NCBI GenBank assembly: GCA_021819205.1
Contig: JAKARV010000010.1
Coordinates: 1 to 45,013, forward strand
Length of the DNA: 45,013 nt
Reading direction: 5' to 3'
DNA from: Actinomycetes bacterium
GTDB lineage: Bacteria; Actinomycetota; Acidimicrobiia; Acidimicrobiales; Acidimicrobiaceae
Below the pieces are notes generated by a model, which saw only the letters and a program-made list of their open reading frames with translations, was not told the DNA's origin and searched no databases. Positions 1-8,559 of this stretch are shown piece after piece. Within the stretch, counting starts at the first letter, position 1. Every line of letters begins with the position of its first letter. The position numbers were made by a program, and so were the translations under genes.

Positions 1-862
1 TGCCGCCACCGATCGCTGCCCACACCGCGGAACCAAACTATCTTTCGGCATCGTGGAGCCTTCGGGCTGCATCTCATGTCCATACCACGGCTGGGAGTTC
101 GACGGCTCGGGGAGCTGCACCTTGGTTCCCCAACTCGATCCCAGCATGCCGATCCCGCGAGGGGTGCGGCTGGACACCAAGGCGTGCACCGAGGCAAACG
201 GCCTGATCTGGGTGTGCTTGGGTGAGCCGACAGTCGAGATTCCCGGTTTCCCAGAGTGGAGCGGCGGGGATTTCCACCATGTAGAGTGTGAACCCTACAC
301 CTGGCGATGCAGCCCGGAGCGGATGGTCGAGAACTTCATGGACTTTGGCCACCTCGGCTACCTCCACGACGGCCTGCTCGGCAGCCGCGACGACCTTGAA
401 GTTCCCAAGCACCGCGTAGAGCGCGAAGGGGCCGAACTCCACTTCGAACTCACCATGGACGTACCCAGCACCGCCGACAGCTTCCGGGTAACCAACGTCC
501 GCGGGGAGCGTGGCAAGCAGACCAATACTTACGTCGTCTCGGCACCATACACCATCTACTTGCGCAGCTACTACCACGACTCCGGGTCAAGCCGCGTCCT
601 CTACTTCACGGTACAGCCGGAAGAGGAGGGCCTCTCCACCGGATACTGCTTCCAATCTCGCGACTTCGATCTTGCGGGTGACGACGGACAGTACGCCGCA
701 TTCCAAGCGATGCTTGCCGAACAAGACCGGCCGGTCGTCGAGAGCCAGACTCCAATTACGATCCCAGCCGAGCTTAGAGAAGAGATCCACCTCCCATTCG
801 ACCGGGTAGCCGTGGCCTACCGCCGCCTCCTCGGCGACGTCATGGAAAGGGAGACGCCATGA
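1..862 (+). CDS. Rieske non-heme iron oxygenase, large (alpha) subunit type, 5'-truncated by window edge
   Basis: Oxygenase that would hydroxylate or demethylate an organic substrate using O2 and electrons from a reductase. The reading frame is open from base 2. The first half of the Rieske motif (CPHRG, Cys codon 17-19, His 23-25) lies upstream of the GTG at 53, so that GTG is not the start and the true start is left of the window. The second half, CPYHGW, follows (Cys 77-79, His 86-88). The mononuclear iron site is visible as NFMDFGHLGYLH (Asp plus two His), and the VanA-type segment QDRPVVESQ is near the C-terminus. Its stop overlaps the next start (ATGA, 859-862), so the two Rieske genes are translationally coupled. 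Substrate unknown. Family assignment is firm; no reductase or ferredoxin gene is visible. Confidence 0.93.
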   Translation, partial: AATDRCPHRGTKLSFGIVEPSGCISCPYHGWEFDGSGSCTLVPQLDPSMPIPRGVRLDTKACTEANGLIWVCLGEPTVEIPGFPEWSGGDFHHVECEPYTWRCSPERMVENFMDFGHLGYLHDGLLGSRDDLEVPKHRVEREGAELHFELTMDVPSTADSFRVTNVRGERGKQTNTYVVSAPYTIYLRSYYHDSGSSRVLYFTVQPEEEGLSTGYCFQSRDFDLAGDDGQYAAFQAMLAEQDRPVVESQTPITIPAELREEIHLPFDRVAVAYRRLLGDVMERETP

Positions 863-1866
863 AGATCACCGAGCTTGCCGCGCTCCGCGACCAGTGGGTA
901 CCGATAGAGTTGGAAGTGGCCGTTACCCCGAAGTTGATTCGCCTTTTTGGCGAATCATTCGTGCTCTGGAGAGCCACTGGCGGCTTCCATCTATCCGATG
1001 CCCACTGCCCCCACCGCGGTGCCCGCCTCGACTGCGGAATGGAGACCGGAGGCGGGTTGGTCTGCCCTTACCACGGCTGGCGCTTTGGCGAGGACGGCAA
1101 GGCAGAGCACATCCCCCAGCTCGATCCAGGGGTGCCGATACCGCCGCGCGCCGTGCTGCGGACCTACCCGGTGGTGGCAAGGTACGGCGTCCTATGGAGT
1201 TGCATCGGAAACGCCGCCGCAGAAGGGCCCCCTGGGTGGCATGAGGCAGACGAACTGGGGTGGCGGGTCCAAGTCGACTTCTTCGAAACCTGGAGATCAA
1301 GCGGCTTTCGGATCATCGACAACAACCTCGACCAATCACACCCGGCCTTCGTCCACCAAGACACCTTTGGAGACCCGTCGCGCCCTCTGGTACCGAAGTA
1401 CGAGATCGAGCACACTCCGAACGGCTTTCGCACCCGGATTCCCCAGTACGTTGGCGGTGCCGGCCCCCAGATGGGCGTAGATGACGAGTCGCTCGCGTTC
1501 GATCGGATTCAAGAAGCGGAGCTTCTCGCACCGCTAGTGACCCGGGTCCGGCTGATGTACGGGAACACCGCCCCCGACTACGCCTTCTACGGAAGCGTCA
1601 CTCCGATCGACGACGAGCACTCCAATTACCTTCGGGTCTCGGCGCTCGAAGGCGACGAGCAGGAACAGCCGTACTCGCTCTTTTCCGCCTACAGCCGCCG
1701 CGTGGTCGACGAGGACCGGGCGGTGCTCGAGACCACGAGCCCCGACTTCCCTATCGAGCCGACCGGCGAAGTCCACCTCCGCTGCGACCGCAACACCCTG
1801 GAGTACCGGCGGCTACTGTCCCGGTTGGCCGGCAGCGTTAAATCTCCAAGAGCGGTTAACGGCTAG
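859..1866 (+). CDS. Rieske non-heme iron oxygenase, second tandem paralogue
   Basis: A complete 335-residue oxygenase of the same broad family as the gene before it. Rieske ligands are Cys50, His52, Cys69 and His72 (CPHRG and CPYHGW). The catalytic iron ligands are Asp158, His161 and His166 in the segment DNNLDQSHPAFVH, and DEDRAVLETT near the C-terminus corresponds to the conserved DR..E segment of VanA-like enzymes. The ATG at 859 overlaps the preceding stop by 4 nt. The two enzymes are clearly different in sequence, so they may act on successive intermediates or form a mixed oligomer; this is inference. The stop overlaps the stop of the convergent cupin gene. A reductase partner must be outside the window or shared. 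Confidence 0.94.
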   Translation: MKITELAALRDQWVPIELEVAVTPKLIRLFGESFVLWRATGGFHLSDAHCPHRGARLDCGMETGGGLVCPYHGWRFGEDGKAEHIPQLDPGVPIPPRAVLRTYPVVARYGVLWSCIGNAAAEGPPGWHEADELGWRVQVDFFETWRSSGFRIIDNNLDQSHPAFVHQDTFGDPSRPLVPKYEIEHTPNGFRTRIPQYVGGAGPQMGVDDESLAFDRIQEAELLAPLVTRVRLMYGNTAPDYAFYGSVTPIDDEHSNYLRVSALEGDEQEQPYSLFSAYSRRVVDEDRAVLETTSPDFPIEPTGEVHLRCDRNTLEYRRLLSRLAGSVKSPRAVNG

Positions 1867-2309
1867 CCCCGGCTTGACACCGTGCTTCCCCTGATGAAGT
1901 GGAGGTCTTCTTCGTCGTAGCTGACCGGCGTTCCCGCCTCCACCAGGGATGCGAAGCCGTTGTCGGGGTGCATCGTGGTGATCGCGTACAGCTTCGCCGA
2001 AGAGTTGTTGACGATCCGGTGCTGGCTTCCGGCCGGAAGAAGCAGGAAGGAGCCGGCAACTACCGGAAACGCCTTGCCATCGCTGATCGCCTGGCCGCTC
2101 CCCTTGAGGAACCAGAAGGTCTCGACCGAGCTTGCGTGGCTATTGACCGGCTGCGCGCCGCCAATCTCCCAGATCTCCAGAAAAACCGAAGCATCATAGG
2201 TATCGTCTGCCGGCCTGATCAACGCCAGCTTGACGGTGTCTTTCGGACTGATCAAACGCGGCGTGGCGTCGAGCGCATGGTAGAGCCATGCCGGCGGGTT
2301 GCCGCTCAT
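1863..2309 (-). CDS. Small single-domain cupin protein
   Basis: A 148-residue cupin. The second cupin motif is textbook: G-x5-P-x-G-x2-H-x3-N (GSFLLLPAGSQHRIVN). The first motif is partial, with one His and the Glu (NSHASSVETFWFLKGSG), so metal binding is likely but not certain. The ATG at 2309 was chosen because it overlaps the stop of the upstream hydrolase gene as ATGA (2306-2309); further upstream the frame runs inside that gene. It is the last gene of the leftward eight-gene operon and abuts the Rieske genes tail to tail. Such small cupins can be isomerases, lyases, hydrolases or non-enzymatic; the role here is unknown, though the context suggests a late step of heterocycle catabolism. 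Confidence 0.88.
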   Translation of the reverse strand: MSGNPPAWLYHALDATPRLISPKDTVKLALIRPADDTYDASVFLEIWEIGGAQPVNSHASSVETFWFLKGSGQAISDGKAFPVVAGSFLLLPAGSQHRIVNNSSAKLYAITTMHPDNGFASLVEAGTPVSYDEEDLHFIRGSTVSSRG

Positions 2310-3067
2310 GCCGTCTCTTCCCCCTTCTCCAGCTCGGCAAGGCTGGTCACAAAGCCGTAGCACTGGGCCACGTTGTAGATGGTGGCGTCGGCGCAAAAGG
2401 AGGGAGAAGTGGTCGCCGTGCACTCCTCAACGAGAACGACATCGTAGCCAAGGCAGGCCGCGTCCACCAGGGTCGCGTAGACACACTGGTCCACGTTCAC
2501 CCCGGCAAAGAAGAGCGTGTCAACCCTGAGGTTGCGCAAGATGCTGTCAAAAGGAGTGTCGAAGAAGCCGCTCATCCGATACTTCGAGACCTGAATGTCT
2601 CCCTCGGCGACCTCGATCTCGTCGATGAGGGCTGCTGACCAGCTCCGCTCCGACAGCACCCGCGAGCCGCTCCCGCAGAGCTCGTCTCCGATGCCTTTCC
2701 CCGCACCGTCCGGGTTATACACGTGTAGCACATTGGGCGGGAGGTTGGCACGATCGGAGCGATTCCCCCAGTTCAACCAGATCACCGGCATCTCCATGGA
2801 GCGAGCCCAGGCGGCAAGCCGGTTTACGTTGGCGGCGATCGCCCTGGTGACAGAGACGTCAACGCCGATACCATCGAGCCAACCGCCCACAGAACAGAAG
2901 TCGTTCTGCATGTCAACCACCACCAGGCACGCGGTGCCGCGGTCAAACTCGATCTGCTGCGGCCTCGCCGCGACTGAAAGAGGGCGCGCCTCGATTTCTT
3001 TGCGAAGCAGGCTCACCCGATCCCGAGACACCCCCCAGGAGTTGCGCCCAGCACCAAGCCGGATCAA
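2306..3067 (-). CDS. RutB-like isochorismatase-family cysteine hydrolase (ureidoacrylate/carbamoyl amide hydrolase type)
   Basis: Isochorismatase-fold amidase that resembles ureidoacrylate amidohydrolase RutB along most of its length. Counting from the TTG at 3067 (253 aa), the catalytic triad is Asp52 (VVDMQND), Lys162 (VSKYRMSGFF) and Cys195 (NVDQCVYATLVD). The segments ARPQQIEFDRG and SGFFDTPFDSILR match the RutB layout. RutB releases carbamate from ureidoacrylate during uracil degradation, so a carbamoyl or ureido amide is the likely substrate; this is family inference. The TTG overlaps the amidase stop (TTGA) with a purine-rich GGAGGGAG just upstream. In-frame GTGs at 3031 and 3016 are alternative starts, and the latter gives the more usual N-terminus. 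The cupin follows with a 4-nt overlap. Confidence 0.88.
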   Translation of the reverse strand: MIRLGAGRNSWGVSRDRVSLLRKEIEARPLSVAARPQQIEFDRGTACLVVVDMQNDFCSVGGWLDGIGVDVSVTRAIAANVNRLAAWARSMEMPVIWLNWGNRSDRANLPPNVLHVYNPDGAGKGIGDELCGSGSRVLSERSWSAALIDEIEVAEGDIQVSKYRMSGFFDTPFDSILRNLRVDTLFFAGVNVDQCVYATLVDAACLGYDVVLVEECTATTSPSFCADATIYNVAQCYGFVTSLAELEKGEETA

Positions 3068-4266
3068 AGAATCTCCCTCCACTCCTTCGCGCCAAGCGCT
3101 GCTGCCATTCTCAACAGGACTTCGTCGTCGCCTGGACTCCCCAGCAACCCGATGCCAAAGGGCAACCCGTCTACCTGATACGGAACCACCAGCTCCGGAG
3201 AACCCCAAACGGCCGCCAACGAAGTAAGCCTGAAGATAAAGTTCCGGTTCCGCTCCAGCTCGGCCCGGGGCGCAGCGGCAAAGGGCGCCACGGTCGGCGT
3301 CACCGGCTTGACCACGATCCGGTCGGCTCCAATAGCCCTGGCCATCCTTGCCGAAAGCAACTCACGCAATCGCCGGAGCGCACCGGCTTCGGGCCGTTTC
3401 GCCCGGGACGCAAGCTCGAACCGAGCGGCTACGCCCGGCCCAAACGAAGGCCGGTACTTAGATATCCAGGCTCCGTGAGACTCCCAGACCTCAAAAAGCT
3501 GCTGGGCACGAAAGTGCTCCACAATCTCGTCCACAAGATCGGAGCCAAGGATGGTGGCGGTATCAAACCCTAGGCGCAGCCGATCGGCGATCAGCTTCGC
3601 GCCATCGACAATTGCCTGCCGTTCGCGCTGGCCAACCAGCTCAAGGTACTCCTCGGCAAGCAACAGCACACGTGGTTTCGATGGAGGGGATCGATCCGCC
3701 CCCAGCAACGTCCGCATCGCCCGTTCCAATACTGCGGCGTCGTAGGCCATCGCCCCAACGGTATCGAAAGAGGGAGCAAGCGGAACCACTCCTTGAACCG
3801 AGATCCGCCCCCAGGTCGGGCGCAAACCGAAGACACCGCAGTAAGAGGACGGGACCCGAATCGAGCCGGCGGTATCGGTACCGAGGCCGATTTCTACGAT
3901 CCGGCGCGCCGCCGCTACTGCCGAACCAGCCGAAGAGCCGCCAGGAATCCGCCGTGGATCCGCCGGATTGATCGGGGTGCCATAGTGAACATTGGTCCCC
4001 GAAAGGCTGAAGGCTAGCTCGTCGGTGATGGTAACGCCAGCAAGCGTCGCCCCCGCCTCCAAAAGTGCCCCGACCGCCTCTGCATGCCCGGTGGCCTGGG
4101 GGTGCGTCGCCAACCACGTCGGGTTTCCGGCCCCAGTCCGTTGCCCAGCGACCGCGAAGACGTCCTTTGCCGCAAAGTCGATCCCAGCAAGCGGGCCCTT
4201 GCCCACCGCTGCCAGACGCTTCGGGCCGACAATGAATCCACACTGCCGGGCATCGAGGACCGTCAT
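3064..4266 (-). CDS. Amidase-signature family amidase
   Basis: A 400-residue member of the amidase signature family (Ser-cisSer-Lys), at the short end for the family. Visible catalytic elements are Lys in FAAKDVFAV, the Gly/Ser-rich GGSSAGSAVAAA, and the nucleophile segment GTDTAGSIRVPS. It would hydrolyse a linear or side-chain amide to acid plus ammonia. AtzF (allophanate hydrolase) and biuret or carbamoyl amidases of triazine pathways belong to this family, but nothing here fixes the substrate. The ATG at 4266 overlaps the aminohydrolase stop (ATGA), and the gene's own stop overlaps the next start, so it sits inside a tightly coupled block of hydrolases: aminohydrolase, amidase, RutB-like, cupin. 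Confidence 0.92.
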   Translation of the reverse strand: MTVLDARQCGFIVGPKRLAAVGKGPLAGIDFAAKDVFAVAGQRTGAGNPTWLATHPQATGHAEAVGALLEAGATLAGVTITDELAFSLSGTNVHYGTPINPADPRRIPGGSSAGSAVAAARRIVEIGLGTDTAGSIRVPSSYCGVFGLRPTWGRISVQGVVPLAPSFDTVGAMAYDAAVLERAMRTLLGADRSPPSKPRVLLLAEEYLELVGQRERQAIVDGAKLIADRLRLGFDTATILGSDLVDEIVEHFRAQQLFEVWESHGAWISKYRPSFGPGVAARFELASRAKRPEAGALRRLRELLSARMARAIGADRIVVKPVTPTVAPFAAAPRAELERNRNFIFRLTSLAAVWGSPELVVPYQVDGLPFGIGLLGSPGDDEVLLRMAAALGAKEWREIL

Positions 4267-5624
4267 TCCTCCAACCGCCGTGCGATCGCCCGCAGGCGCG
4301 AGTGCACCTCTCTCGCCACCCCACGGTCGTCCTGCCTGACGCTCGATCCCGACTCGCTGAGCAGTTCGCCGCTGACCCAGACCTGCTTGAGGTTGCGGAG
4401 CCCGCAGGCAAGTACGTAGGTAGCGTACGGGTCCCACACCGGACCAAGATCAGGGCTTGTCGGGTCAACCACCAGGAAATCCGCGTACTTTCCTACCGCC
4501 AGGCTCCCGACATCGTGATCGATTGACAGCGCTCGCGCCGAACCCAAGGTGTGGAGGGAGAGCATCTCCCGCGGAGGGAGCAGCGACGCATCCTTCCGGC
4601 TCGCCCTCAGAAGGTATATGCCCATGCGCATGTTCTGCCACGGATCGGAGATGTCGGTGCATGACTGGTCATCAAGACCGACCCCGACTCGCATCCCCGC
4701 GGCAAGGTACCCAGGGATATCCGCTATCCCCGAACCAAGCCGGGCGTTCGAGGTCGGCTGCCAGACCATGGCACAGCCAGCTGAGGCCGCTGCCTTCACT
4801 ATCTCGTCAGAGGTCTGCAGGAAGTGGCCAAAGACAAGATCCGGTCCGAGTGCACCCACCTCTTCGTACCACCAAAACCGCTCCTGCTGCTCTTCTATGG
4901 AGAACGGAGTCTCCAGAAGGTGCGGCTGGTTGATAAGGCCAAACCTCCGCATCGCCTCGACCTCGAGCCGCGCAGTCCGGATGGACTCCGCCCACTGGAC
5001 AGTACCGGAGATCGCCACCCCGAGCGACCTCGCCGACCCGGATTCGCCCCGATCGAGGGCTACTGCGTGCTCCACCCGCGAGATCACCTCTTCGTCGCTC
5101 CCGGCAGCGTCGTCCAGGGTAATCGAGTGGATGAAGCGAAGACCGCTATCGGCTTTGGCGCGGTACTGGGCGTCGGCAAACGACTGCGGCCGAAGTTCGC
5201 CGAGGTAAGCCCCCTCTCCTGCCGAAGCCGCCCGGAAGGACAGCCGGCTCGAAGTAAAGTCGTAGGCGGTGGTGATGCCGTTGTTGAGAAAGTCCAAAGA
5301 ACCGTGCAGGGTGCACCAGTAAATGTCCTCCGGGGACGCGTGCTCGGTGTAGCGCGTCATTCCTTCGATCCACTCGTAGAGCGGCTTGTCTACCGCCAGA
5401 CCCCGTGAGCCGGACGTGAAAAGATGGCTATGCGCCGACACGAAGCCCGGCGCCACGAAGCAACCGCCCACGTCAACCAGTGGCCTGCCGCCCGGCGCTG
5501 CCCCTTCGCCGAGACCGTCGATGCGTCCATCCTCGCCAATGGACATCCACCCCCGGATAGGGTCAGGGGTGGAGGGGTCCATCGTCAGCAGGACAGCATT
5601 GGCAACGACGATCCCGGCCGACAA
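4263..5624 (-). CDS. ATZ/TRZ-type metal-dependent aminohydrolase (amidohydrolase superfamily)
   Basis: A 453-residue TIM-barrel amidohydrolase of the group holding hydroxyatrazine aminohydrolase, TrzN, 8-oxoguanine and S-adenosylhomocysteine deaminases. Metal and catalytic residues are in place: His65/His67 (HSH), His235 and Glu238 (HLLE), His267, and Asp318 or Asp319 (GLDDQ). It would remove an amino or other leaving group from a nitrogen heteroaromatic ring. The start is the TTG at 5624. It lies 3 nt after the stop of the binding-protein gene, which is in the same frame, so no earlier start is possible; the N-terminal strand IVVANAV before the first ATG supports it. The tight link to an ABC transporter suggests the imported compound is a substrate or close precursor. 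Confidence 0.92.
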   Translation of the reverse strand: MSAGIVVANAVLLTMDPSTPDPIRGWMSIGEDGRIDGLGEGAAPGGRPLVDVGGCFVAPGFVSAHSHLFTSGSRGLAVDKPLYEWIEGMTRYTEHASPEDIYWCTLHGSLDFLNNGITTAYDFTSSRLSFRAASAGEGAYLGELRPQSFADAQYRAKADSGLRFIHSITLDDAAGSDEEVISRVEHAVALDRGESGSARSLGVAISGTVQWAESIRTARLEVEAMRRFGLINQPHLLETPFSIEEQQERFWWYEEVGALGPDLVFGHFLQTSDEIVKAAASAGCAMVWQPTSNARLGSGIADIPGYLAAGMRVGVGLDDQSCTDISDPWQNMRMGIYLLRASRKDASLLPPREMLSLHTLGSARALSIDHDVGSLAVGKYADFLVVDPTSPDLGPVWDPYATYVLACGLRNLKQVWVSGELLSESGSSVRQDDRGVAREVHSRLRAIARRLEE

Positions 5625-5627
5625 GGC

Positions 5628-6878
5628 TTAACCCGCCGTCGAGGAGGACGCCGACAACTTGATGCTGGAGTTGATGAACTGGTCGGTCGCCACGGTGGAC
5701 GGAGTGACGCCCGGCAGGTAGGTGGTGGAACCCTGCTTCGCGTAGATCGGCACCAGCGAGGCGATGTTCTGGCTCACCCTCGTCATGTTAATCAGGCCAA
5801 TCGGACCCTTGCCCCCCTCGGAGTTGCCAACCAGATCGTACTTGAGCATTCGCGCCACCGCTGCCTTCGAATACGCGAGCGAGGTCGACCAGTAGGACGC
5901 GCCGTAACCACCGCTATTGAACTTCGCCAGGACCTGGTTAACCGCCTGCGGGTTCTGGATGTAGTCCACCGAAGCCTGCTGGATCATCGGGACCAGCTTG
6001 GCCAGGCAGCCCTGCATCTGGGTGAACTTCGACTTCGCCACCTCTACGACCTCGTCGTAGTCGTTCATCCCATACGACGAGATGAAGTTGAAGTTGACCG
6101 GCTTGTCCCACGCGGGGGTGTTGTGCTCCAGGTTGTACACCTCGGATGTGGCGTAGCCCTGATTGATGATCATCCCCTGTCCGGTAGCAAACTTCGCCAA
6201 ATCACCGGCGTAGCCACCAATAAACGCCGACTCCGGAACCCCCTTGGAGATCAAGTACTGGACATAAGCGGTCTGCAGTGACGCCACGTAAAAGTGTGCC
6301 CCTTTGGCGGCCGCCGAGATCAGGTCCTTGATGGTCGACAAGTTGGGGAACGTCTTGGGATCGGAGATCAGCACCAGCGGGTCGTGCTCCTGTAGAGCCA
6401 CCACCCCAACAACTGGGAACTTCTTCGAGAGTTCTATGGCGGTGTCGAGGGAGCCCATGCCCAGATCGGGTGTCACCCTGAGTACGGGGTTCCCAGCGTA
6501 CAGCGCGGTCGGCTCCGGCAGATAGTTGTCGCCCGGGCCGCCAGCGATGATCTCCATCTTGATCCCCGTCGAACCCAGCGGGCCGGTGTAGGTGTACTGA
6601 GCCATCTTGCCCGCAGAGCCGATCAACTCCCAGAGAGCCCCATGATCGGGCTCAGGCAACCAGTTCGTCTGCACCACCAGCGGGTTTGGGCAGATCCCCT
6701 TGAGATTGGTGGTGAAGTGCGTCGACTGGAACGTAGCCACCGGAGCGGCGCTCGAAGACGAGGTGGCCGATGCCGAACTTCCGCACGCGGCGAGAACGGC
6801 GCCGGCGGCCAGGACCGCCCCGATCCCGGAGGCTTGAGCCTTTCGGACGCGGGGAAGCTTTGAGCGCACCAATTTCAT
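5628..6878 (-). CDS. NMT1/SsuA-like ABC transporter substrate-binding lipoprotein
   Basis: A 416-residue exported binding protein. A lipoprotein signal peptide is visible: basic N-terminus, hydrophobic GIGAVLAAGAVLAAC with the lipobox Cys, then a Ser/Ala-rich linker. The body resembles the NMT1/THI5-like and SsuA group, which binds sulfonates, nitrate, thiamine-pyrimidine precursors, riboflavin or other small heterocycles. The ATG at 6878 has AAGAAAGGA upstream. It is followed at 57-nt spacing by its permease (transcriptionally upstream) and 3 nt later by the aminohydrolase. The ligand is not readable from sequence; context favours a nitrogen heterocycle. No TPP-type riboswitch was recognised upstream. 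Confidence 0.88.
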   Translation of the reverse strand: MKLVRSKLPRVRKAQASGIGAVLAAGAVLAACGSSASATSSSSAAPVATFQSTHFTTNLKGICPNPLVVQTNWLPEPDHGALWELIGSAGKMAQYTYTGPLGSTGIKMEIIAGGPGDNYLPEPTALYAGNPVLRVTPDLGMGSLDTAIELSKKFPVVGVVALQEHDPLVLISDPKTFPNLSTIKDLISAAAKGAHFYVASLQTAYVQYLISKGVPESAFIGGYAGDLAKFATGQGMIINQGYATSEVYNLEHNTPAWDKPVNFNFISSYGMNDYDEVVEVAKSKFTQMQGCLAKLVPMIQQASVDYIQNPQAVNQVLAKFNSGGYGASYWSTSLAYSKAAVARMLKYDLVGNSEGGKGPIGLINMTRVSQNIASLVPIYAKQGSTTYLPGVTPSTVATDQFINSSIKLSASSSTAG

Positions 6879-6935
6879 TGTTTGAATTTCCTTTCTTGGG
6901 GTTTTAATCGCTGGATGTTTTCGGAGTAGAAGGGA

Positions 6936-7778
6936 CTAGCCGGCCGCGGATTCGTGCCAGCTCTGCAGCAGCCGGCGGCTCAGCCAGGTGAAGAAGGAGT
7001 AGAACCCGATACCGAGCAGGGAGGAGAGGATCAGGGCACCGTAAAGGCGGTTGTACTCCACCTGGTCAAGGTATTGAAGCAGCCTCATGCCCAGACCCGG
7101 CACCCCCGCCTGGAAGAACTCCTCCCCGACGATGGCCCCGATTACGGCGAGGCCGGCCGAGATTCGGAAACCGGTGAGAAGCTGCGGAACGGCGTTCGGC
7201 AGCGCCAGCTTGAAGAAACGCGTCCACCAGCTGGAACGGTGGAGCCGAAAAAGGTCAACTAGCCCAGCGTCCACGGACCGGAGTCCGAGCAGGAAGTTGG
7301 CCGGTATCGGGAAAAAGGCGATCAGGATGACGATCAGCCCCTTGGCGGTGTAACTGTAGCCAAAGACCACCGCCATCAGCGGTGCGATAGCCAGGACCGG
7401 CACCGCTTGCAGAGCGACCAGGTATGGGAAGGCTGCCCGCTCGAACCAGCGGAAACGGTACATCAACGCGGCGAGGAGCATGCCGAAGACGATCGCAACC
7501 AGAAAGCCGCCCAGCGAGAGCAGCGCCGTGCGCAGGAACGACGGAAGAATCTGGCTGTATGCATCGTGAGCCAGCAAGCCATGCATCAGCACGCTTTGCG
7601 GGGATGGCAGGAGGTACTTCCTGCCAGGAGAGAGCGATGCCGATATCGCCTCCCAAACCACCAAGATGCCGGCAAAGAGCACCGCCGGCGGAAGAATGCC
7701 TTTCCCGTGGACCCGACGCCGCGGGCTTGCTGCCGCTATCACCGGCTCGGCCTGCCGGAACGTTTGCAACTGCGTCAT
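6936..7778 (-). CDS. ABC transporter permease, SsuC/ThiX-like
   Basis: A 280-residue inner-membrane permease of the binding-protein-dependent importer class. About six hydrophobic segments are visible, starting with AVLFAGILVVWEAIS. The cytoplasmic EAA-like loop that contacts the ATPase is FRLHRSSWWTRFFKLALPNAVP, followed by GFRISAGLAVIGAIVGEEF, typical of nitrate/sulfonate/pyrimidine-precursor permeases. The ATG overlaps the stop of the ATPase gene by 4 nt (7775-7778). Together with the flanking ATPase and lipoprotein it forms a complete one-permease importer. Confidence 0.93.
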   Translation of the reverse strand: MTQLQTFRQAEPVIAAASPRRRVHGKGILPPAVLFAGILVVWEAISASLSPGRKYLLPSPQSVLMHGLLAHDAYSQILPSFLRTALLSLGGFLVAIVFGMLLAALMYRFRWFERAAFPYLVALQAVPVLAIAPLMAVVFGYSYTAKGLIVILIAFFPIPANFLLGLRSVDAGLVDLFRLHRSSWWTRFFKLALPNAVPQLLTGFRISAGLAVIGAIVGEEFFQAGVPGLGMRLLQYLDQVEYNRLYGALILSSLLGIGFYSFFTWLSRRLLQSWHESAAG

Positions 7779-8542
7779 GCGATCTCACCTCGAAGCGCTT
7801 TGGATACCTCGCCAGCGATCTTTGCGAACTCCGCCGAGAAGCGGACTTCGGGGCCGCGTGGGTAAGAGAAGGGTATCTCGAATTCACCGACGATTCTTCC
7901 CGGCCTCGCGCTCATCACCACAACCCGCGTCGAAAGGTAGACCGCCTCGTAGATCGAGTGGGTAACGAAGACGCCGGCAAACCCGCGATCGATGAAAAGC
8001 GAGATCAGCTCCTCGTTCAACCGCTCCCGAGTTATCTCGTCGAGCGCGCCAAAGGGCTCGTCAAAAAGAAAAATGGACGGGTCCAGCGTCAGCGAACGCG
8101 CAAGTGATACCCGCATTTTCATCCCACCCGAGAGGCGGCGCGGGTGGTGGTCCGAAAACGCCTCGAGTCCGACCAGCTTCAGCGTCTCCTGAACCCGAAC
8201 ATCCCGCTCAGCTTTTGGCACCTTGTGGAGTTCCAAAAGCAAGCCGACGTTGTCCTTGACCTTGCGCCAGGGCAGCAGGGTCGAGTCCTGGAACACGTAT
8301 CCGAGCCGATTGCGATCGACAGAGACCACTCCCTCGGTCGGCTCGACCAACCCCGAAGCCAGTTTGAGCAGCGTGGACTTGCCGCACCCCGAAGGGCCGA
8401 CAACGGAGACGAACTCCCCGCGCTTGACCGAAAGCTCGACCCCAAAAAGCGCAGCCGTACCGTCGGGGTAGGTCAATCCAACGCCGGAAAAGGCTAGCGC
8501 CTCCTTCTCATCCAGATCACGCCGTGCGATCGTGTGTACCAT
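7775..8542 (-). CDS. ABC transporter ATP-binding protein, SsuB/TauB-like
   Basis: A 255-residue ATPase of the nitrate/sulfonate/bicarbonate group. Walker A is GPSGCGKST, the Q-loop is FQDSTLLPW, the ABC signature is RLSGGMKMRVSLARSL, Walker B is IFLFDEPFGALDE, and the switch His is in VFVTHSIYEAVYLS. All residues for ATP hydrolysis are present. The gene sits 17 nt after the luciferase-like gene and overlaps the permease start, so it belongs to the same transcript. Confidence 0.95.
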   Translation of the reverse strand: MVHTIARRDLDEKEALAFSGVGLTYPDGTAALFGVELSVKRGEFVSVVGPSGCGKSTLLKLASGLVEPTEGVVSVDRNRLGYVFQDSTLLPWRKVKDNVGLLLELHKVPKAERDVRVQETLKLVGLEAFSDHHPRRLSGGMKMRVSLARSLTLDPSIFLFDEPFGALDEITRERLNEELISLFIDRGFAGVFVTHSIYEAVYLSTRVVVMSARPGRIVGEFEIPFSYPRGPEVRFSAEFAKIAGEVSKALRGEIA

Positions 8543-8559
8543 CCTCCACCTCCCTCATG

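Noticed and set aside
53-862. GTG at 53 as the start of the first Rieske gene
   Set aside because: It would remove the first two Rieske ligands (CPHRG), which are in frame upstream; the gene is cut by the window edge.
3064-4437. Longer N-terminus for the first amidase
   Set aside because: The extra residues are the shadow of the aminohydrolase gene; the ATGA overlap at 4263-4266 and a family-like N-terminus fix the start at 4266.
6879-6935. TPP or other riboswitch upstream of the NMT1-type transporter genes
   Set aside because: No thi-box-like sequence or room for a riboswitch; the gene is internal to the operon.
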